Below, in pieces: positions 44,379 through 54,429 of a stretch of 64,000 nt of DNA (positions within the stretch are counted from its first letter, which is position 1; every line of letters starts with the position of its first letter). The notes below the pieces were generated by a model, which was not told where the DNA came from, made no database searches, and was given only the letters and a program-made list of their open reading frames with translations. Both the position numbers and the translations under genes were made by a program. The stretch is taken from NCBI GenBank assembly GCA_030645915.1, contig JAUSNO010000017.1, forward strand, positions 248,001 to 312,000, given 5' to 3'. This DNA is from Undibacterium sp. (GTDB lineage Bacteria; Pseudomonadota; Gammaproteobacteria; Burkholderiales; Burkholderiaceae_D).

Positions 44379-44410
44379 CCCCTTGATTTTTATTAAGCAA
44401 GGGGTTTTTT
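44379..44410 (+). terminator. Intrinsic terminator after tRNA-Arg
   Basis: CCCCTTG pairs with CAAGGGG around a 12-base A/T loop and is followed by TTTTTT. The remaining sequence up to the next gene (44411-44607) shows nothing I can name. Confidence 0.88.
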
Positions 44411-44607
44411 ATTGCCCGTTATTTTCCTCCGCGCGGTCAGCACCGCGAAAAACGCTGGCTTTGCTTGTGAAAACGCAAAGCGCTGATCATCGAAATGCCT
44501 GAATATTTCTACGCAAATAAGATCGCTAACGTTGCGATTTTTGAATGGAGCCGGGTAGCGTTCTCTGCGTCATTACTCCTCGCTCTACACTTCTGGTAAA
44601 TGGATCG

Positions 44608-45909
<1,302 letters not shown>

Positions 45910-46080
45910 GAACCGGGCGGTGGTTTGCGTGGAAAAAACGTAACAGAGAGCCGGAAAAATATTCACTTAACCCTATCCAACTGAGGAATCTAGGATAATA
46001 GGCAGCTAAACTGCACAAAAATCGAATTGATCTCGCATCGCTATTCGACTTATTGCATCTGCCGATTTCCAGGAGCCTTT

Positions 46081-46698
46081 ATGTTTGGCATCATCAATTA
46101 CCTCAGCTTTGTTCTAACCGTGCTGTTATTTCTTGCCATTCCTGGCCCTGGCTTACTTGGTATTGTGGCTGCCGCTGGCAAAGACGGCCGGCGCGCTGGT
46201 TTTGCCAGCACCATGGGGGTAGTCGTAGGGGATTGGGTGCATATGCTGTTAGCGGGCTTAGGCGTGGCAGCCCTATTGCAGGCGAATCCTGTTGTGTTCA
46301 AGGCGATACAGTATGTCGGCGCCGCTTACCTGATTTATCTGGGGGTTGGTCTGCTGCGGGTTAAGCCAGCATTGGCGGCGCCAACTGCCGAACCTACACA
46401 ACGAGGCGAACATTTTCGCCGTTTGTTTTTTATTACGCTGATGAACCCGAAAGCGATCGTGTTCTACATGGCTTTTTTTCCGTTATTTATCAATCCTGAA
46501 CAACACCACGGCGTATGGACCTTATTGGCTATGGCGGTAACAATTAGCTCACTGACGATACTGTTTTGTTTTGCGGTTGTTTTGCTGGTGAATGTGATTA
46601 CGCAACGCTTGAAGCGCAGCGTAACCATTTCTAAAGTCGCGCATCGTATTGCGGGTGTGACACTGATCGCCTTTGGCGTTAAATTGACGGCAAACTGA
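46081..46698 (+). CDS. LysE/RhtB-family amino acid exporter
   Basis: A 205-aa membrane protein with about six helices, starting at MFGIINYLSFVLTVLLFLAIPGPGLLGI. The P-G-P motif and AAGKDGRRAGFASTMGVVVGDWVHMLLAGLGVAALL are typical of LysE/RhtB exporters, as is RLFFITLMNPKAIVFYMAFFPLFI. A CCAGGAG ribosome-binding site supports the start; 18 earlier codons are excluded. Exported substrate probably a hydrophobic or basic amino acid, unspecified. It precedes gcdH by 59 bp in the same direction. Confidence 0.88.
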   Translation: MFGIINYLSFVLTVLLFLAIPGPGLLGIVAAAGKDGRRAGFASTMGVVVGDWVHMLLAGLGVAALLQANPVVFKAIQYVGAAYLIYLGVGLLRVKPALAAPTAEPTQRGEHFRRLFFITLMNPKAIVFYMAFFPLFINPEQHHGVWTLLAMAVTISSLTILFCFAVVLLVNVITQRLKRSVTISKVAHRIAGVTLIAFGVKLTAN

Positions 46699-46757
46699 TC
46701 TGAAAATTACGTTGTTGGTACCCTTAATTATTTCTACATCATTCAAGAAAGAGAAAA

Positions 46758-47933
46758 ATGGCAAAAGCATCATTTCAATGGGACGATCCTCTCTTGTTGT
46801 CATCGCAGTTAAGCGATGAAGAGCGTATGGTGCAAGAGGCTGCGCGCGTGTATTGTGAAGAGAAACTGGCACCCAGAGTGCTGGATGCTTTCCGTCATGA
46901 GAGAACTGATCCGACTATTTTTCGTGAGATGGGTGAGCTAGGTTTACTCGGTTCGATGATCCCGACGCAATATGGTGGTGCAGGTCTCAATTATGTTTGT
47001 TACGGCCTGGTGGCGCGCGAAGTTGAGCGCATTGATTCTGGCTATCGCTCCATGATGAGCGTACAAACATCACTGGTGATGGTGCCTATCAATGAATTCG
47101 GTAGCGAAGCGCAAAAGCAGAAATATCTACCGAAACTGGCGACCGGCGAGTGGATAGGCTGTTTCGGTTTGACTGAACCTGATCATGGGTCCGATCCGGG
47201 CAGCATGGTGACGCGTGCCAACACCGTGGATGGCGGTTATAGCTTGAGCGGCGCAAAAATGTGGATCACCAATAGCCCGATCGCCGATGTGTTTGTGGTC
47301 TGGGCAAAAACGGATGATGGCCGTATTCGCGGTTTTATTCTGGAAAAAGGCTGGGAAGGTTTGACCGCGCCAGCTATACACGGCAAGGTCGGATTGCGTG
47401 CCTCGGTCACTGGTGAAATCGTGATGAATGAAGTGTTCGTGCCTGAAGAGAATATGTTGCCCCATGTGGAAGGTTTGAAGGGCCCGTTCACCTGCCTTAA
47501 CTCGGCGCGCTTCGGCATCGCCTGGGGAGCGCTTGGTGCGGCTGAGTTTTGCTGGCATACGGCACGCCAATACACCATGGACCGCATGCAGTTCGGTCGC
47601 CCGCTTGCGGCAAACCAGCTGATACAGAAGAAGCTGGCGGATATGCAGACCGAGATCACCATGGCGCTGCAAGGCTGCCTGCGTCTGGGACGCATGAAGG
47701 ATGAGGGCACCGCATCGGTAGAGATTACCTCGATCATGAAACGCAATTCGTGCGGTAAATCACTGGACATCGCCCGCATGGCGCGCGATATGTTGGGCGG
47801 CAATGGTATTTCCGATGAGTTTGGCATTGCACGTCATCTGGTCAACCTGGAAGTGGTGAATACCTACGAAGGCACGCATGATATTCATGCCTTGATTCTT
47901 GGCCGTGCGCAGACCGGGATTGCGGCGTTTTAA
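46758..47933 (+). CDS. gcdH: Glutaryl-CoA dehydrogenase
   Basis: This 391-aa acyl-CoA dehydrogenase oxidatively decarboxylates glutaryl-CoA to crotonyl-CoA in lysine, tryptophan and benzoate-type catabolism. Supporting motifs are [57 protein letters not shown] and the C-terminal [20 protein letters not shown], with the catalytic base E371. These blocks are characteristic of GcdH rather than other acyl-CoA dehydrogenases. The ribosome-binding site AGAAAGAGAAA precedes the ATG. Confidence 0.94.
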   Translation: MAKASFQWDDPLLLSSQLSDEERMVQEAARVYCEEKLAPRVLDAFRHERTDPTIFREMGELGLLGSMIPTQYGGAGLNYVCYGLVAREVERIDSGYRSMMSVQTSLVMVPINEFGSEAQKQKYLPKLATGEWIGCFGLTEPDHGSDPGSMVTRANTVDGGYSLSGAKMWITNSPIADVFVVWAKTDDGRIRGFILEKGWEGLTAPAIHGKVGLRASVTGEIVMNEVFVPEENMLPHVEGLKGPFTCLNSARFGIAWGALGAAEFCWHTARQYTMDRMQFGRPLAANQLIQKKLADMQTEITMALQGCLRLGRMKDEGTASVEITSIMKRNSCGKSLDIARMARDMLGGNGISDEFGIARHLVNLEVVNTYEGTHDIHALILGRAQTGIAAF

Positions 47934-48033
47934 ATCCAGGAAGGGTGGTGCTGCCCCTGGGAGCCAGCGTCATTGAGCGGGTATAATGATGCCGTTTTGT
48001 GCCGCAGCACAGCCTTCTTTGCATAGGATTATC

Positions 48034-48852
48034 GTGACTTTTATCCAAAAACTTTCTGCCGCTTGGGCCAGCAATAATTCTCTGCTGTGTGTCGGGCTTG
48101 ATCCTGATATAGGCAAACTTCCTGCCGAGTTGGCGCAGCAACCCGATGCCATTTTTACGTTTTGCAAAGCCATCATCGATGCCACAGCGGATCTGGCATG
48201 TTCATTCAAACCGCAAATTGCCTACTTCGCTGCCATCCGCGCCGAAGATCAGTTAGAGGATATTTGCCGTTATATCAAAACCACTTATCCCGCCATTCCC
48301 ATCATTCTCGATGCCAAACGCGGCGATATTGGCGCCACCGCCGAACAATATGCGCGTGAAGCCTTTGAGCGTTACGACGCCGATGCCGTGACGGTCAATC
48401 CTTACATGGGTTTTGATTCCGTTGCGCCATATTTGGAATGGAAAGATCGCGGTGCCATCGTCCTGTGTCGTACCTCGAATGCCGGCGGCTCGGATCTGCA
48501 GTTTTTAAATGTCGATGGCAAACCCCTGTATCAGCATGTGGCACAACTGGTGGCCGAGAAATGGAATACCAATGGTCAATGTTCACTGGTCGTAGGCGCA
48601 ACGTTTCCGCAAGAACTGGCGCAAGTGCGCGGCATCATAGGCGATATGCCGCTGCTAGTCCCTGGCATTGGTGCACAAGGCGGCGATATTGCCGCGACAG
48701 TTGCCGCAGGTAAAACCGCCGATGGCAATGGCATGATGATTAATTCTTCGCGGGCGATTTTGTACGCCAAGCAGGTAGATGGCGAGCACTTTAGCCAGTC
48801 GGCGCGCCGGGTTGCATTAGAAACCCGTGATGCGATTAATGCCTGTCGTTAA
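48034..48852 (+). CDS. pyrF: Orotidine-5'-phosphate decarboxylase
   Basis: A 272-aa group 2 OMP decarboxylase, starting at GTG 48034 ([24 protein letters not shown]) after an AGGA site. It produces UMP from OMP in pyrimidine synthesis. The catalytic loop is [41 protein letters not shown] and [11 protein letters not shown] are typical of this group (longer than E. coli PyrF). The 16 upstream codons of the longer frame are unlikely. It lies 100 bp after gcdH. Confidence 0.94.
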   Translation: MTFIQKLSAAWASNNSLLCVGLDPDIGKLPAELAQQPDAIFTFCKAIIDATADLACSFKPQIAYFAAIRAEDQLEDICRYIKTTYPAIPIILDAKRGDIGATAEQYAREAFERYDADAVTVNPYMGFDSVAPYLEWKDRGAIVLCRTSNAGGSDLQFLNVDGKPLYQHVAQLVAEKWNTNGQCSLVVGATFPQELAQVRGIIGDMPLLVPGIGAQGGDIAATVAAGKTADGNGMMINSSRAILYAKQVDGEHFSQSARRVALETRDAINACR

Positions 48853-48870
48853 TCGACAGTTAAATAAGTA

Positions 48871-48901
48871 AAAAAGGGAGACGTTGCGTCTCCCTTTTTT
48901 A
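48871..48901 (+). terminator. Intrinsic terminator after pyrF
   Basis: An 8-bp stem GGGAGACG/CGTCTCCC with a TTG loop is preceded by five A and followed by six T residues. Possibly bidirectional with the convergent EF-hand gene. Confidence 0.92.
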
Positions 48902-48930
48902 TTGGTGACCAGACGATGAAGCATGCCTAT

Positions 48931-49725
48931 TTAGGCGCTCACCGAGATGCTGCTTGCATTTGGTTTATTATCAGACTGGAAGGGATCCGCATACGCTTGA
49001 AGTAATTGCATGACTTTCTTAAACAAGGCAGCATCGGTGTTGCTGGCCGAATCTGAATTGCTATCGGCCGATGCCGAACTTGAGCTTGCATTGACACTGC
49101 TCGCGCTGCTGGTAGTGGCGGTCGCCGCAGCTGCGCTTTTTTCTATATAGGCCAGGGTTTCTTTCAGCGAAACCTTGCCATCCTGATTGGTGTCGGCGGC
49201 TTCAAAATTTTCCGCTACAGTGCTTAGATTGGCTCCTGCAACACTATCGGTTTTGCTGACGTCACTTGCCATACTTGATAATTGATTTTGGCTGACACCG
49301 TCGCCCTGATCGCCGTCTACCGGCGGTGGCGGCGGACCATTGGCACCTTGAGGACCTTGTGTTCCCGTTGCATCTGTCGTGCGGCGCGCGTTGAATTGTG
49401 ATTCAAGTGCGTCGCTTAAGTTTTTCAGGCCGGTACTAAATTCACTTTTGGTGACTTTGCCGTCGCTATCACTATCGAGTTTTTTGAAAAGTGCACCTGC
49501 ACTAGCGTTAGTATCCGTATTGGTGGATGAGGTTGCACTAGTGCCAGAATTAATCTTGCTAAAGGCCGATTCCAGATCGGCGATTTCCAGATAGCCTTGA
49601 CTCTTGGTATCAAGTTTTGAAAAAACACTGTCTGCAATTTTTGAAGGGTCAGGACGCTGTTTGTGTACGCTGCCGGCAGAATTACTGTAGGCAGACGAAC
49701 TGCCGATACTTCCGATTGAACTCAT
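48931..49725 (-). CDS. EF-hand domain protein
   Basis: A 264-aa, Ser/Ala/Asp-rich protein with a degenerate EF-hand loop at 39-50 (DTKSQGYLEIAD) and two canonical loops at 84-95 (DSDSDGKVTKSE) and 178-189 (DTNQDGKVSLKE). A proline-rich patch (GPPPPPVDGDQGDG) lies near 130-143, and a Ser/Ala-rich low-complexity region at about 195-235. There is no signal peptide. The N-terminus MSSIGSIGSSSAYSN resembles secreted or surface proteins of Burkholderiales. Calcium binding is likely; the partner is unknown. It ends a cluster with the two-component genes on the same strand, separated by 116 bp. Confidence 0.8.
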   Translation of the reverse strand: MSSIGSIGSSSAYSNSAGSVHKQRPDPSKIADSVFSKLDTKSQGYLEIADLESAFSKINSGTSATSSTNTDTNASAGALFKKLDSDSDGKVTKSEFSTGLKNLSDALESQFNARRTTDATGTQGPQGANGPPPPPVDGDQGDGVSQNQLSSMASDVSKTDSVAGANLSTVAENFEAADTNQDGKVSLKETLAYIEKSAAAATATTSSASSVNASSSSASADSNSDSASNTDAALFKKVMQLLQAYADPFQSDNKPNASSISVSA

Positions 49726-49841
49726 GATGTCACTCCCACTTGGTTGATAACGCTGCGAAATTGTCCGCCGTTATCAGTTTCATCGAGTGATGTTGCGTGC
49801 TTGTGTCAGGTTTGTATCAAGTTTGACATATTTGAACATGT

Positions 49842-50957
49842 CTATAAAGACGGCAAGGTCGGCTGAGCCTGGCCGCTTCTGGGAAGCGTGATCTGAGCGG
49901 TAAGGCCTTTACCTGTCTCATGATTAAAAAGAATGAGTTCGCCTGCATGCTGGCGAACGATTTCCCTGGCAATACTCAGACCCAAGCCGACACCGCCGCT
50001 ATTTTTATTGCGCGAGGAGGATAAGCGGTAAAACGGTTCAAAAACCTGCTGCAAGGCGTCCTCTGGTATACCTGGCCCTTCATCGCAGATACGGATGACT
50101 AATTGTTCCGTGCTGTCGTAAAGACTTAGCTGCGCGCTTGTTCCATAGTTGATCGCATTTTCTATCAGATTGCTGATGCAACGTCGCAAATCAGAAGGTA
50201 TCGCCATGATTGCCATCGCGCTGCCAGACAACGTGACATTTTTACCTTGTTCTTTTGCATCGTCGACCAAGGCTTCCAGTAATGCCTGAATATCCAGTAC
50301 CTGCCCAAGCTGGTTTAGTTGGTCTTGCTGGCCATTGTTGCGTAGATAATCGAGTGTAGCGTCCAGCATGCAGCGCATTTCTTCTATGTCTTGCTGTAAT
50401 TTTATTTTGTTTTCATCGTCGTCCAAATGCTCAATCCTCAGATACATGCGGGTGAGCGGTGTGCGCAAATCATGGGAAACCGAGGCCAGAAATCTACCTC
50501 GCTCCTCAAGTTGAGCGTTAATTTTTTGTTGCATCTTATTGAAAACCTGCGCTGCCTGCCTTACTTCGGCAGGACCACTTTCTGCCAGTGCAGGAGCGCT
50601 CAACTTATCGCCAATCTGGCTGGCTGCACGGGCTAATCCTTGTATCGGTTTTGCCAGACTGCGAGATCCCCACCACGCGGCCATCGTCAGTATCAAAAAT
50701 TGCAATATCATGCTGACCAGAAAACCCAGGAAAGGGCCCGATACCACACTATCATCGTGAGGTGGTGGCGGTAGCTGATTGCCATTGGCCGCGAAAATTT
50801 GTGCAGCTTCATGCAGATGTGGCGGGGGATGCGGCGGTAAATGTTCGCTTAAAAACATCCATAACAAAATAGAAGTCATGACATGGCTGACGATCACAGC
50901 AGCGATTGCCAGGCCAAATAATCGCGTGAAAATCGTGTCAGAAAAAATAGCCTTCAT
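49842..50957 (-). CDS. Sensor histidine kinase with Pro/His-rich periplasmic loop
   Basis: This 371-aa kinase has two membrane helices (about 13-36 and 75-98) around a 38-residue periplasmic loop that is strongly Pro- and His-rich (HLPPHPPPHLHEAAQIF and QLPPPPHDDS). A HAMP linker (about 98-150) follows, then HisKA with H162 in ASVSHDLRTPLTR, and HATPase with N box ISNLIENAINYG and G boxes ICDEGPGIPEDALQQVFEPFYRL and GGVGLGLSIARE. The His-rich loop suggests metal or pH sensing (inference). Its ATG overlaps the response-regulator stop (ATGA). Confidence 0.92.
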   Translation of the reverse strand: MKAIFSDTIFTRLFGLAIAAVIVSHVMTSILLWMFLSEHLPPHPPPHLHEAAQIFAANGNQLPPPPHDDSVVSGPFLGFLVSMILQFLILTMAAWWGSRSLAKPIQGLARAASQIGDKLSAPALAESGPAEVRQAAQVFNKMQQKINAQLEERGRFLASVSHDLRTPLTRMYLRIEHLDDDENKIKLQQDIEEMRCMLDATLDYLRNNGQQDQLNQLGQVLDIQALLEALVDDAKEQGKNVTLSGSAMAIMAIPSDLRRCISNLIENAINYGTSAQLSLYDSTEQLVIRICDEGPGIPEDALQQVFEPFYRLSSSRNKNSGGVGLGLSIAREIVRQHAGELILFNHETGKGLTAQITLPRSGQAQPTLPSL

Positions 50958-51679
50958 CCCTGCACCGAGAACATATAACCTTCACCGCGGACCGTTTTTA
51001 ACATCGTAGGATGACGCGGGTCATCGTCTAATTTTTGACGTAAACGAGAAACCAGCAAATCGATACTACGATCAAACACATCGGTAGATCTGCCCCGCGC
51101 GATATTGAGCAATTGGTCGCGGCTAAGTACCTGGCCTGGTCGTTCAATAAACGCGATCAATAAGCGAAATTCTGCATTTGATAAAGGGATTACGGTGTTT
51201 TGTGGCGTCGTTAGTTGACGGCTATGGCAATTGAGCCGCCTTTGATTGAAGATGATTTCTTTCTCTGGGTGAACTTGGGTTGCGTGCGGTTGCGTAGTGT
51301 GACGGCGCAGGACAGTATGGATGCGGGCCACCAGCTCGCGTGCATCAAAAGGTTTCACCACATAGTCATCAGCACCCATTTCAAGGCCAGTGATTTTATC
51401 GGCAAGCTCACCACGCGCTGTCAGCATCAATATCGGAATGTGACTGTTAGTCACGTTGCCACGCAGTGCGCGCAACAGCGACAAACCGTCTTCGTCCGGC
51501 AACATCAGATCGAGTAAGATGATATCAACATGTGCCACCGCCAGATGTTGCCGCATCGCCTTGCCATCGGTGACGGCAAGGCAAGATATATTAAATTTTT
51601 TTAAGTAACGAACCAGCAGGTCGCCGATCTCTACATCATCATCTACCAATAATGCATAGATAGGTTTGTCTGTCGTCAA
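50954..51679 (-). CDS. OmpR-family response regulator
   Basis: A 241-aa DNA-binding regulator with a receiver domain (residues 5-120, phosphoacceptor D57 in VDIILLDLMLPDEDG, and the conserved Lys in DDYVVKPFDAREL) and a C-terminal winged helix (about 140-238, with LSNAEFRLLIAFIERPGQVLSRDQLL and TVRGEGYMF). The start appears to be a TTG preceded by AGAGGA, directly behind the pncC stop, so translation is coupled. The cognate kinase gene overlaps its 3' end by 4 bp. Confidence 0.93.
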   Translation of the reverse strand: MTTDKPIYALLVDDDVEIGDLLVRYLKKFNISCLAVTDGKAMRQHLAVAHVDIILLDLMLPDEDGLSLLRALRGNVTNSHIPILMLTARGELADKITGLEMGADDYVVKPFDARELVARIHTVLRRHTTQPHATQVHPEKEIIFNQRRLNCHSRQLTTPQNTVIPLSNAEFRLLIAFIERPGQVLSRDQLLNIARGRSTDVFDRSIDLLVSRLRQKLDDDPRHPTMLKTVRGEGYMFSVQG

Positions 51680-51680
51680 C

Positions 51681-52166
51681 TCAGATTTCCTCTATATAGC
51701 GCAGCAAACGGTTCAGCGCATACTCCACTGTTTGTTCGCGTATCGCGTGACGGTCGCCGGTAAATACTTTTCTTTCAGTATGCGTTACACCGCCCACCAG
51801 CCAGCCAAAGCAGATGGTGCCAACCGGTTTGCCTGGAACAGCACCACCGGGCCCGGCGATGCCTGTCGTAGAGAGTGCGATATGCGCTTCAGAATTGGCT
51901 AAGGCGCCTTGCGCCATTGCCGCCGCAATTTCTTCACTCACCGCACCATGCTGCGCGATCAATGAAGCGGATATGTTTAATATTTCAGATTTGGACGAGT
52001 TGGAGTAAGTGACAAAGCCGCAATCAAACCACTCGGATGAGCCGGCAATTTCTGTGACTGCCTGACAGATAGCTCCGCCAGTGCAGGACTCGGCGACCGT
52101 GAGCAATAATTTTCTTGATTTGAGGGCATCCCCAACTTTTTCTGCAAGGTCAATAAGCTTAAGCAT
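51681..52166 (-). CDS. pncC: Nicotinamide-nucleotide amidase (CinA C-terminal domain)
   Basis: A 161-aa stand-alone CinA C-terminal domain protein that deamidates nicotinamide mononucleotide to recycle NAD. Motifs: LLTVAESCTGGAICQAVTEIAGSSEWFDCGFVTYSN with the catalytic Ser, AVSEEIAAAMAQGAL, and STTGIAGPGGAVPGKPVGTICFGW. An AGGAGACC ribosome-binding site precedes the ATG. It leads a three-gene unit with the two-component pair. In related genomes pncC often follows pgpA and thiL, which lie close here but are separated by two other genes. Confidence 0.93.
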   Translation of the reverse strand: MLKLIDLAEKVGDALKSRKLLLTVAESCTGGAICQAVTEIAGSSEWFDCGFVTYSNSSKSEILNISASLIAQHGAVSEEIAAAMAQGALANSEAHIALSTTGIAGPGGAVPGKPVGTICFGWLVGGVTHTERKVFTGDRHAIREQTVEYALNRLLRYIEEI

Positions 52167-52364
52167 GGCAGGGTCTCCTAGGTTTTGTTAGCAGAAATAC
52201 TTTACCACTTTGGTGGAATAATTTTGCGGTTTTTATACGAAAATTATTCTTGCTTTGCCATGCTGACGATGACTCAGGCAGGTCGGTACACGCAAAGGCA
52301 AGATGTCGCGCATCTAAATAAAGACAATTCAGGGTCTTTCATGCCAGATCAGCGCGACACTTGC

Positions 52365-52370
52365 TATAAT
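52365..52370 (+). promoter_or_regulatory. Extended -10 promoter of the small exported protein gene
   Basis: TATAAT preceded by TTGC, giving the TGN extended -10 form, lies about 60 bases before the start of the downstream gene. No clear -35 is needed for this type. The rest of 52167-52364 shows no gene. Confidence 0.5.
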
Positions 52371-52428
52371 TCTCAGGTTATAAAAAGTCAACGTAACCAC
52401 CAAACCAACAACCATATTGAGGCCCTTT

Positions 52429-52845
52429 ATGATTCGTCGATTGACCCCTTTGCTCCTGATTAGCACCTTGCTGTTTTCTGCCAGCGCCATCGCGGCTGCA
52501 CCTAAGTTTAAAATTAAAAATAATTCACCGGCAATTTTGATCAGCGACGCTAGTGCGACTGCAATCTGGGTAGAAAATTTACCAGAGAAACTGGCAAAGC
52601 AATTTCCAGTCAAAAAATGGGGTTATCTGAGTGAAGTCAATGGCGGCTTTGATGATCATAAGGTCTGTATTGTTGCCGCACGCGCGATGATGGTTCCGGT
52701 CAGCGGAAAAAACTTTATCTATGCACCAATGAAAACGGCTGCAACGATAGGGACGCAAGCCGGCGCGACTCCTGAACAATGCAGTGCCTTGGCTAAAGCG
52801 AAATTGAAGGAAGCAATACATTCCATCGTGGTGGCGGTAGAGTAA
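52429..52845 (+). CDS. Small exported protein of unknown function
   Basis: A 138-aa protein with a Sec signal peptide (IRRLTPLLLISTLLFSASAIAAA) and a mature region containing LISDASATAIWVENLPEKLAKQFPVKKWGYLSEVNGGFDDHKVCIVAARAMMVP and the pair of Cys near CIVAAR and EQCSALAK, which could form a disulfide. No family recognised. It has its own promoter and terminator and looks monocistronic. Confidence 0.75.
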   Translation: MIRRLTPLLLISTLLFSASAIAAAPKFKIKNNSPAILISDASATAIWVENLPEKLAKQFPVKKWGYLSEVNGGFDDHKVCIVAARAMMVPVSGKNFIYAPMKTAATIGTQAGATPEQCSALAKAKLKEAIHSIVVAVE

Positions 52846-52861
52846 ATCTATTGGATGGTAT

Positions 52862-52903
52862 TGCAACAGGCGCGATGTTGATCATCGCGCCTGTTTTGTT
52901 TTA
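52862..52903 (+). terminator. Intrinsic terminator
   Basis: A perfect 13-bp stem AACAGGCGCGATG/CATCGCGCCTGTT with a TTGAT loop is followed by TTTTGTTTT. It overlaps the last codon of the convergent DUF3667 gene. Confidence 0.9.
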
Positions 52904-53890
52904 GAGTACGAAAACTGCGGTTAAGGTTGCCAGGGCGAGCGTCGTGACAATCACGGATGGATAAAGAATGCTTAATGTCAGCCATCTCCAAAGCGCACCC
53001 ATCCAGCTACATCCATAGGTAGCCCGCATTGCCAGAAGCGGATATGCCCACATCAGCCAAAAAATCGGCCCACTCACGATGCCCGGCAAGGGCAGCATTA
53101 AAAATAACAGACACAAAAATACAAATGCGTGGCAATGGAAGGCGAATAACAAATGTGCCCCATACGGAATGGGAATGCGATGCAACATGAACAATAACTT
53201 CAACAGCAAGGCAAACACCGGAACCAGAAAAAACATTGCCTTTGGTGCCTGATTAAACAGCGCCTGCACGGCTTGGCGCAGCTGTTCTTCTTGCGGTAGC
53301 TTGATGAAATGATTGATCCTTTTTTGTAAAGCATCGGCCGGTCCACGGCCAAAATAATTCCCCAGAATCTGCACATTTATCTCCGGTGTGGCGGATGTTT
53401 CAGAGGGTTGAATGAGTTGTTGGTCAGGTTTATTTGTCGGGTCAGAAGGGACTGGTATTTTTAGCGCGTTTTTTTTGACTGCCGCGTTAGTTTCTCCGGT
53501 GCTCTTGTGTGACGCATCCATCAGTTCAGAAGTAATTTTTCCTGATAAGTTGGTACTGAGGGAAAGCAGCAAAAAATACAGTACCGACAAACCGAAATAA
53601 AGCCGCACGGGCCGAATGAAGCGCGCACGTCGGCCTTCCAGAAAATCCACCGTCAGACCACCTGGATAGCGCACTAAGTGCCATAGGGTGCGTGGCATCT
53701 TGCCGCGTTCAAACACATTGCGCGTCAAGAATTCGTAGATGAAATCTACCGCAGTCGGCGCGCCGGTGTAGGCCTCCTGGCCGCATTCCGGACAATAGTT
53801 GCCGCTGTAAATAGTCGCGCAATTGCGGCAGGGCGCATTTTGCTGGCGTTGGGTGGAACGTGTGAAACGGGTGAGTTGTGGCGATATCAT
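52901..53890 (-). CDS. DUF3667 membrane protein with N-terminal zinc ribbon
   Basis: This 329-aa protein (start MISPQLTRFTRSTQRQQNAP) has a zinc ribbon CxxC...CxxC at C21, C24, C33 and C36 (CRNCATIYSGNYCPECGQ). It is followed by RNVFERGKMPRTLWHLVRYPGGLTVDFLEGRRARFIRPVRLYFGLSVLYFLLLSL, the DUF3667 core, and then four or five C-terminal membrane helices. A Ser/Asp-rich soluble loop lies between about 130 and 190. Function unknown. It follows pgpA by 14 bp. Confidence 0.85.
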   Translation of the reverse strand: MISPQLTRFTRSTQRQQNAPCRNCATIYSGNYCPECGQEAYTGAPTAVDFIYEFLTRNVFERGKMPRTLWHLVRYPGGLTVDFLEGRRARFIRPVRLYFGLSVLYFLLLSLSTNLSGKITSELMDASHKSTGETNAAVKKNALKIPVPSDPTNKPDQQLIQPSETSATPEINVQILGNYFGRGPADALQKRINHFIKLPQEEQLRQAVQALFNQAPKAMFFLVPVFALLLKLLFMLHRIPIPYGAHLLFAFHCHAFVFLCLLFLMLPLPGIVSGPIFWLMWAYPLLAMRATYGCSWMGALWRWLTLSILYPSVIVTTLALATLTAVFVL

Positions 53891-53904
53891 CTTATCCAAA
53901 ATTA

Positions 53905-54429
53905 TTAAAAACGCTGCCACAAGGCAAACACCAGCAAGGTAAAAAATGCGGCGACGATGTCGTCGAACATGACGCCAAATCCACCCTTGAAGCGACGATC
54001 AAAATAGCCGATCGGCGGTGGTTTTACCATATCAAAAAAGCGGAACCAGACAAACGCCCAGCACTGGGTTTTGAAGTCTGCTGGCGTCACTAACAAGAGC
54101 ACCAGCCAGAACGCGATAATCTCATCCCAGACCATGCTGCCATGGTCGGCCACACCCATATTTTTGCCGGTAATGGCACAAGCCCAGACGCCGATGGCAA
54201 AGCCGACGACGATGATCCAGATCCAGGCCATTGGGGTGAAAATATCCGGCCAGCGCAGCGATAGTACATAGAAGCTCAGCCAGGCAAACAAGGTGCCCGA
54301 TGTGCCGGGCATGATGGGTGACAGGCCGCTGCCAAATCCCTGTGCCAGTATATGTGCCGGATGCGCCAGCATGAAGCGCGCGGTGGGCTTGGTGATTCGG
54401 GCTTGCTGGCCTTGTTCTAAAGTTGTCAT
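53905..54429 (-). CDS. pgpA: Phosphatidylglycerophosphatase A
   Basis: A 174-aa membrane phosphatase that makes phosphatidylglycerol from its phosphate. Motifs: AQGFGSGLSPIMPGTSGTLFAWLSFYVL, VADHGSMVWDEIIAFWLVLLL and FRFFDMVKPPPIGYFDRRFKGGFGVMFDDIVAA. Four hydrophobic helices. The ATG overlaps the thiL stop by 4 bp, the standard thiL-pgpA arrangement. Confidence 0.94.
   Translation of the reverse strand: MTTLEQGQQARITKPTARFMLAHPAHILAQGFGSGLSPIMPGTSGTLFAWLSFYVLSLRWPDIFTPMAWIWIIVVGFAIGVWACAITGKNMGVADHGSMVWDEIIAFWLVLLLVTPADFKTQCWAFVWFRFFDMVKPPPIGYFDRRFKGGFGVMFDDIVAAFFTLLVFALWQRF

Noticed and set aside
44274-44607. Genomic island inserted at tRNA-Arg
   Set aside because: No integrase and no duplicated tRNA 3' end nearby; the following genes are ordinary.
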